DNA from: Muscardinus avellanarius | Taxonomy: Eukaryota > Chordata > Mammalia > Rodentia > Gliridae | NCBI GenBank assembly: GCA_963383645.1 | Contig: OY726558.1 | Location: 183,699,634 to 183,763,633 of the forward strand | Reading direction: 5' to 3' | DNA: 64,000 nt | Shown: in pieces, positions 56,906-64,000 of the stretch | Numbering within the stretch: position 1 is the stretch's first letter | Layout of the letters: every line of letters begins with the position of its first letter | Position numbers and translations under genes: made by a program | The notes under the pieces: generated by a model | What the model was told of the DNA's origin: nothing | What the model saw: only the letters and a program-made list of their open reading frames with translations | Databases searched by the model: none

Positions 56906-59900
56906 ATTCAAAAGTGTGTATGTGTGTACAAAGATGATTTCATTAAATGTCTTGTGTCCACAACTCCCCCACTATTTGTCAAGAATCTCTGTGTTTGTGA
57001 AGCTTCACTTTTAACATTCCTAAGGCTTTAGCTTGTAATTCCTGCCTCAAGGTCAGCCAGGGATCAGAAATTAGGAACTTCTCAGGTTTTTCTGGGAAAA
57101 CCTGAGCACTGTACATTTATGTATTTTTCTAAAGTTTCAGGGATATATTCAAGGTTTTCTCTGTGATAGATGAATATCTCACTTATCAAACTCCAAAATT
57201 TATTTTAGAATTTTTATTCAATCTATTATTTACTCCAACCACTCTCACCATTTTAAAGAGTTGTGATGTTAAAGCATTTGCCATTGGTTATTCTTGGCAA
57301 ACACCCTGAGAAAAAAATCTATTTGCATTGAGAGTGCTATGAATCAGGTAGAATTAGAACACAGCCTGTAAGAAGCAAATTTGGAAGATGTGTTACATCA
57401 AATAGTGATACAGCTCTGAGAGTGGAGCTTTGCAGGAGCCCCAGGCCTATTGTACCCCTTCCACTCAACCCTCTCAAAGGTTGCTGAATTGCTAGTTTTC
57501 ACCAGAAGTTTGGCCTTTTCACTGTCAAGGCTACCACCTTGCTGGGAAGAGAATGATGGGAATAGGGCAAACTAAAATGTAATAAAAAACTTTTCTGACT
57601 TTTAACAATTTTTCATGTATCTTTAAATTAAATTATCATGATGCTCTGTGGAAGTAGGTCACATGCATTCTGCATTTATCAGGGGAGCATCCTGGGAGGT
57701 TATGGATGAAATAATTATTTTATAGTAGACATCTGGTGAGGATACTAAGTCTTAAGATGATACTTTCTTTTGCCAAAAGTGGTAGATAAATTGCTGAAAG
57801 AGTATAGTAAAAATCTAAAACTGTACATGAATACTAAGATAAAAGGCATTGATGAAGTGTTTATAGGTAGATGACTATGGCTCCTGAAAATTCCTGCCAA
57901 AAGTGTTAATGCATATAATTTGGTAAACTTAAGATATAGTTATAAAACTGATTATATTCAGAGTATTTTGGGTCATATCAAGTCCTCTATGGTGACATTG
58001 TAGGGGACATCTCTCACCTCTTATAGTTATGGACCTGTCAGAAAATACTGAATTAATTAAGTCATTGATCTAAGCAAGTTATTTATTCATGTTTATATTT
58101 TTAAAGAAAGAGTAGATGTTAAGGTATAAAGAAGCAACTGGGAGAAGTTGTTTTTCTTTTTTTTTTAGTTTTTGCCGTTGTTTTTAATTGCAAAATTGTT
58201 AAGATGTTTCAAAATTTTTAATCATATTTCCCTGTGTAGGCCATGATCATTAAAATATTTCACTTTGATGTGAAAAATAACTTCTTGTCTTAGGGTTACT
58301 TGTGAGGGAAATTCATAATTATGGATTATTTTAATTGAATTATATCCTCAGAGCTTTAGCTTTTAGCCCTGGATCTACAATCTGTAATTTGCAAGTAATC
58401 AATGATATTTATTTAAATGCCCTTGGGTAAAGATAATGTGAAGAGAGAATCCTGCTTATTTCTCACACAATTTTGTTAGGCAAAATAATCAGTCACTGAA
58501 AATTAGTTCTTGAAAAGAAGTCTGGCTATTTAACACTTTCACTTTATATTTACTAAATATTTTTAGGAATCATTTGTATGCAGTTTGGTTCAACTATTGT
58601 TAAATGTGAAAGTGAACTTTCAAAGCAAAAACTTTTATGTCTTAAATATTTAGTAGTTCTAAACATCTATTCTTTCATTGTATAATATTCTCTGTAAAAC
58701 AGAATCGGTGTCTTTAATGGAAGGTGATTCTATGCATAGTTAGTGTAAGGTGTACTTTCCTTTTATTTTTATCAAAATATGAGAAGAATGCTGAGTTTTT
58801 ACTCAATTTCGCAATATTCCTGGAAAATACCATAGAGACACATTATGAATGACTTCATGTATATATTCTCATGACATTTTCACAAGACATTCTTAGTCTT
58901 AAAATGCTTTAAAAGGTCAAATTTTCCCCCTACCAAACCACTTGAAAGAATTCTGAAAAACCCTGCTGCAGCCTCATATCCAGAATAACATAGGAACACT
59001 TTTATTATCCTTAAAAATTAATATAGGTATACTTGAGTTACTTCAGTCTCATAATTGATACTTATAATTGCCAGAAATTGAAGACAAAATATTCTGGGAA
59101 GTACCATTTTTTACCTTTCTTTTATGACTTTTCCATTTTTTGGTTACAGCTATCTTCTTATGTTCTGTAGTTTGTTCTTTACACACTTTTCTTAAAATTC
59201 TTCCATTCTAAAACTTTCCATGATCAACAATAATTACAAACAACTCTAAGTAATAATTATATCTTGCCATGTGCTGAATAATGCAACTAAGAAAAAACAG
59301 TGATGATAACCAAAACATTACTATTGAAAACTTTTATTTTACCGATATTTTCTCTTATTTTTATATGCACAAACAAGAACTTAATCATTAAACTAATTTT
59401 CAAAGAAAGTAATTTAAAATCCTGTGAGTGTTATAATAATGTATATCAAAATCAATAGGCTCAATTCCATGTACAGAGGGAGCTATATTCCTTTGATTCT
59501 CCTAGGTCCTTGGTCTCTAAAATATGGCCTTGTTTCTTTCTCATATCTGCCCTTACCAGCAATTAAAAATTAGCATATTCTACACTTATTATCTTTACCC
59601 TAACATAAACACTTCTTAGCATATCACTATAAAATGATTTTAATTTCCAACATTTTACTGAGAGTTATTTTCTTACATGTGACCATAAGCCCTCAGCAGC
59701 TTGGGTCTTCCTAGCTCTAATTCCTACAGGTTTTGTGTAATATTGAAGACTTAGTCAAACCTATATGGAGAAACACACTTTTCTTTGACACGTCCAACCT
59801 TTAGGATTCCCTCTTGCTTCTTGAACTCTCTTCTCTTACTCCACTGCAATCATTTCTGATTATATTACCCTTTAGCATCATTTTACTTGGTTTCATCCTT

Positions 59901-60255
59901 AGACTGCTTATTTTCTAGACATACAATGGCTCCCTGGTCATCTTTAATTCTCAATAGTCATGTCTATGGAGATTACTTGTAAAATACATAAAATACATCT
60001 ATCCCCACTTTGAAGTACAAAAGACATCTTTCTTATTTCATCATTACCATAAACTTTCTCTAATAGACCTCGTAATCACAGTCATTGAGTTTTGGCTGTT
60101 TTCTTTCTAGAGCCTTCTATATCTAAGTCATCACTCATATCATGAAATCTTCATAATCTCTCACCAAAGGTTTTATATTTCCTACTTGGTCATAACCTGT
60201 GAGAATTCTCATCTTCAGATTCTCCTCTATCTGAAATACTTTCATTAATAACCTC
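56906..60255. other. 3.3 kb without recognised repeats, no gene seen
   Basis: Longest interval in the window free of recognisable SINE, L1 or LTR. 57350-57560 is visibly richer in G and C. No supportable exon. The last 500 bases are pyrimidine-rich and could be an old LINE. Confidence 0.5.
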
Positions 60256-60260
60256 TGCTT

Positions 60261-60440
60261 TAGCTGGGCGTGGTGGCGCACGCCTGTAATCCCCGTGCTT
60301 GGGAGGCAGAGACAGGAGGATCGCAGAGGTTCAAAGCCAGCCGCGCTGGCTTAAGAGACCCTGTATCTATATAAAAACATAAAATAGGTCTGGGAGTGTA
60401 GCCCGGAGGTAGAAGGGCTTCCAGAAACCCCACAAAAAAA
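60261..60440 (+). mobile_element. B1-dID SINE, young subfamily
   Basis: agctgggcgtggtggcgcac, gctggcttaagagaccctgt, ggtctgggagtgtagcccgg, cttccagaaaccccac then A-run. The usual agtacc before the tail is missing. Confidence 0.96.
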
Positions 60441-61830
60441 AATCCATGTCTTTAAGCTTTTATTGGCTCTCTGGAATCATTTCTGTAAAAGAAAATTCTT
60501 CTTAGAATCAGTCAACTACCATATTGTAGTTGTAGTAATCTACAACTATAGAATAATGGGATGCTAAAATAGTGGAATCTTTTATTTGGATATCTTTTTC
60601 TGTCTTTTGATCATATCAGATTGGATATGATATTTCCCCATGATCACAGTGTTTCAGGAGTCCTAGGTTAATGATAACCTGAAAAAATTAATAATAATTA
60701 TTGTTATTAAATTAAATACTAATATGCTGGTGAGTAAGTTAACTCACTTGTTAATAATAAAAATAAAGACATTTTAGTTAAATCATTTCTATGGTCCTCT
60801 TTAATTTTCTCACTTGATTTGTTTATCAATCATTTATAGAAATTATGTGTTTATTATGCTATGCTTTATATTACAAATATGCATTAAACTAGTTATATTT
60901 ATCCTATAGTCATTATAGAAAGCTTTAAAAGTAATGTCAAATACAGAAGACGCATGCAGACAAATGATCAATGTAATATAATCTATCCACTGGAAAAATT
61001 GGAAAGATATAAAGTTATATGAAATTCATATTTAGATTATATCTATAGAATAATGTGATCAGCCAAAAACAAAACTACTTCTATAGATTGGTGAAGCTGA
61101 AGACTGACAGCTTTCAATAGTTTTAGATATGATATTTGAAGGAAAGAGAAAAACACAAGATTCATTTTATCTTATATATGTCAATGAACTTATCTCTATA
61201 TCCAATGTATGCAAACAGACACAGAGTAAACAGTAGATAATAAAATGCAATTTTTATTCATTTTTCATCATAAGAAGTTCTATTTACCAGTACTGAGACT
61301 CCTTGAATTTGAATGCAAGATCTTATTAACTGCTTGACAGGAAAAGTCTACTCTGAAATCAGACTGGTCATGTTTTGCTTCAAATCTCCAGTGGCCCCTC
61401 TAGCTTCCATGAATTATTCTGTCTATCATAGTATGTATAAGGGTTTCAATCATTGACAGATGGGCAGTTATTCCATTCTCAGTAGAAATGAATAAGTGAA
61501 ACTTGCTCTGAAGAAATAAAAAGGTCCAGGTGTACCTTTTAGCCAGAATTTAAAAAAGAAAATAGGTGCTTGCCATTTTAATAGTTTTTAATTTAAGAGA
61601 CAAGACAGCAATTTAGTTGTGCTGATTGGAATTAAGCGGTAGTATTTTTATTTTTTGTTTTCTCAGACAAAAAGATAATTGAAGAATAAGAAAAGTTTGG
61701 ACTTCAATATTCTAAGTGATAATCTATCGTTTTCGCCACATATTTGTAAGTTTATTTTACCCAAATAAAGAGAAGTCTTCAAGACTGTGGATAACTTTTT
61801 GTTGACATATGCTTATTCACATTCAGATTT
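60441..61830. other. Unassigned AT-rich sequence, no gene seen
   Basis: 1.4 kb; nothing recognised. Confidence 0.5.
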
Positions 61831-61843
61831 AAACCCTTTTCTT

Positions 61844-62051
61844 AGCCGGGCGTGGTGGCGCACGCTTGTAATCCCCGCGCTTGGGAGGCAGAGACAGGAG
61901 GATCGCGCAGGTTCGAAGCCAGCCGCACGTGCTGGCTTAGGAGACCCTGTTTCCAAATAAAAAATGTAAAAATAGGTCTGGGAGTGTAGTCCGGAGATAG
62001 AAGGGCTTCCAGGAACCCCAGTACCACCAAAAAAAAAACAAAAAAACAAAA
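61844..62051 (+). mobile_element. B1-dID SINE, young subfamily, perfect target duplication
   Basis: Probably the copy nearest the young consensus: gccgggcgtggtggcgcacg, ccccgcgcttgggaggcaga, tcgcgcaggttcgaagccag, gctggcttaggagaccctgt, ccaggaaccccagtaccacc, (A)nC tail. aaacccttttctt at 61831-61843 and 62052-62064. Confidence 0.98.
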
Positions 62052-62064
62052 AAACCCTTTTCTT

Positions 62065-62840
62065 CAATGTCCTAATTTTAGGAGAGGATATTGTCTATGA
62101 GTTGTCTTGGCAATATTTATTCATTCAGTCAGTCAATCGAAACCTCACATATCATCTACTTGGTTGTAGAACTAAATGGAATACAATCTCTGATGTCAAA
62201 GAACTTCTTTCTCAATTGGCAAGATGTTTCACGTAGAACTGTGTTTTCTGTGAGCTGTAACAGAAACCAAACTGTAGAGGCTTTGCTGAGTAAGGGGTCA
62301 GAATAAGCAATCCAGTTGTAGGCTAGTGGCCTCCTCTTCATCTCAAGACCAGTGTTTTCTTTCTTTTCACTCTGCCTTCCTTCACATGTGTCTGTGTGAT
62401 AGTCACAAAAAAATAGCTTTGCCTATTTACATTGTTTCTATGATCTAGAAAAGAAGTAGAGGAAGAGGGGGCAGAATTCAGGAAGCAAATGGTACATGGT
62501 AGTTAAAAATTTGCTCATAACTATGCTAAGTAGACTTCTGGTCACTCCTCATCAGCACAAGTCAATTCAATCTTATGACTTCCTTTAGGTACAGAAAGCC
62601 TGGAAAATCCAGATCTGAGCCAGGCAGATTCCAATCCATAATAAAACAAAATTTTGTGAATTATTAAATGAGAAGAAAATGAATATTAGTTCAGAACTAT
62701 ATATATATCTACCTCAATACACTTAGGCTTCCCCCAAAAGTGGGATGAATAGAAGATCTCAAAGAAAGAGGTCTCTTGAATACTAATGGAAGAGTTAATT
62801 CTTAAAGAACAAGAAGAGAGGGTTCAAAAGTGTTAAATGC
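62065..62840. other. Unassigned sequence, no gene seen
   Basis: Complementary frames of 71 and 61 codons overlap at 62156-62306; neither is recognisable. Confidence 0.5.
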
Positions 62841-63050
62841 AGGCCAGGTGTGGTGGCACATGTTTATAATGGCAATACTTGGAAGGCTGAAACAGAAGGA
62901 TGACAGATTCTCAGAAAGCCTTAGCTACACAGTAAGGCCCTTTACAACTTAGTGAGACTCTGTTTCAAAATAGAGAATAAAACAGGAAAGCTAGAGGTGT
63001 AGCTTGGTAGTAGAATGCCCTTGGATTCCATCCCCAGTACATCAAAAAAT
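62841..63050 (+). mobile_element. B1-dID SINE, older subfamily
   Basis: aggccaggtgtggtggcaca, aatacttggaaggctgaaac, gtagcttggtagtagaatgc, attccatccccagtacatc. Target duplication agtgttaaat at 62829-62838 and 63051-63060. Confidence 0.96.
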
Positions 63051-63060
63051 AGTGTTAAAT

Positions 63061-63659
63061 ACTAAATTCAATAAAACCTGGATTCTCTTCTTTGAATTTC
63101 AGTAATACATAATCTGTTCTTTGATTTTTCAATAATACAAAATCATTAGTGAGCTTAAGTGAACATGCTAAAAGAGAGAAGGCAGACTAGCTGAATGTGG
63201 GGAGAGGCGCAGGTGGGAAAGTGGATACTACATATGGGGAAAACTTGAGGGGAGAAATTAGGATGAAAGATAACAGATAACTAGTAGAAGTTAATCACAG
63301 GGTCTTATCAGAGCCCATGTTTGTGTGTGTATATATTGTGCGTATGTATTTTGAGGGATTTGAGCATAGTATGCGTTAGAAGAAAGCCATTAGAGAAGTT
63401 GATCCATGAGAGGCATTGATGAAGAGCTGCAATATGAACAGAGGACTATTCCCGGATAATCCTTAATTGTTCTCAGTCCCCATAATTAATTTGTTTCCAG
63501 AATATTCTAATGGAATAGTATAGAATATGCTCTTTAAAGACTGGCAAGTTTCTTAGTCTTTTGCACTGATCCATACTGTTGTTTAAGTCAGTGGTGTTCT
63601 AAGTTTTGTTGCTACAGATTGAACTTGTTTCACAACCGAAAGGCATTCAAGGTTTCTAG
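63061..63659. other. Unassigned sequence, no gene seen
   Basis: Nothing recognised apart from a short GT-rich stretch near 63320. Confidence 0.5.
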
Positions 63660-64000
63660 ATGTCAGAGACTCAACTGTAGCTTCATCCTCAAATTTATAT
63701 GTTGTAGCCCTGACTTCCAGGACCTTAAATGTGACTGTATTTGGAGAGGGGTTCTTTACAACAATGTTCATTAGGTTAAGTGAGGTTCCTGAGGTTTCCC
63801 TCATCCAATATGACTTCTCCTTAAGAGAGTAGACACAGACATATGTAGAAGATAAATTATGAATGAGAGAGACCTCAGGATGAAATAACACTGACGACAC
63901 TTTGGGCTTCTATTTCTAGTCTGCTAAACTGTAAAAAGTAACTTTCTGTTGTTTAAGCCATCAAGCCTATGGCACTTTATCATGGTAGCCAAAGCAAAGT
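63660..64000 (+). mobile_element. MaLR-type (MLT1-like) LTR, cut by the window edge
   Basis: aatttatatgttgtagccct, taaatgtgactgtatttgga, gaggggttctttacaacaat, ccaatatgacttctccttaa, tttctgttgtttaagccatc, atcatggtagccaaagcaaa. The very end of the LTR may lie beyond 64000. The antisense 105-codon frame over it is incidental. Confidence 0.85.

Noticed and set aside
63583..63900. 105-codon antisense frame
   Set aside because: Lies across an MLT1-like LTR in antisense; no similarity to a protein family.

Overview
The window is AT-rich nuclear DNA from a rodent and consists of repeats plus unassigned, apparently non-coding sequence. The marker is the dominant SINE: about 40 copies of a dimer with a B1 (7SL-derived) left half and a shortened ID-like (tRNA-derived) right half, the B1-dID architecture known from squirrels, mountain beaver and dormice. 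Family-level placement is not certain; the young SINE subfamily seen here would be the best marker. I found no supportable protein-coding exon, RNA gene, CpG island or CRISPR array. The open reading frames are short and lie in SINEs, microsatellites, L1 fragments or unassigned sequence without recognisable domains.

Layout. 1-11 kb: mostly unassigned sequence, an AT-rich block with a perfect 38-bp palindrome, an L1 3' end split by a SINE, one MaLR-like LTR. 11-20 kb: a twin-primed (internally inverted) L1, clustered SINEs, a MER5-type DNA transposon and a near-perfect 169-bp inverted duplication (17308-17476 / 18584-18752), followed by a truncated L1. 22-27 kb: two antisense L1 fragments and a double SINE insertion that copied one target site three times. 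29-34 kb: L1 tails, a MIR, an old LINE-like pyrimidine-rich tract and a diverged direct duplication. 35-43 kb: nested SINEs, a MIR, a MaLR LTR, and a run of five SINEs. 44-49.5 kb: the remains of an ERVL-MaLR retroelement with both LTRs (one carrying a nested LTR, the other a large microsatellite), then further MaLR LTRs. 49.4-52 kb: SINE cluster including a trimeric copy. 54.5-57 kb: a 2.4-kb antisense L1 with another L1 tail nested in it. 57-60 kb: the longest stretch without recognised repeats. 60-64 kb: three SINEs and a MaLR LTR running off the edge.

No new gene system is visible. The most noteworthy signals are structural: the inverted duplication with hAT-like termini at its inner edges, re-use of the same insertion sites by SINEs, trimeric SINEs, and a young SINE subfamily with a rebuilt middle. 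Repeat family names come from recognition of consensus features, not from a database search; boundaries are usually good to about 5-20 bases.
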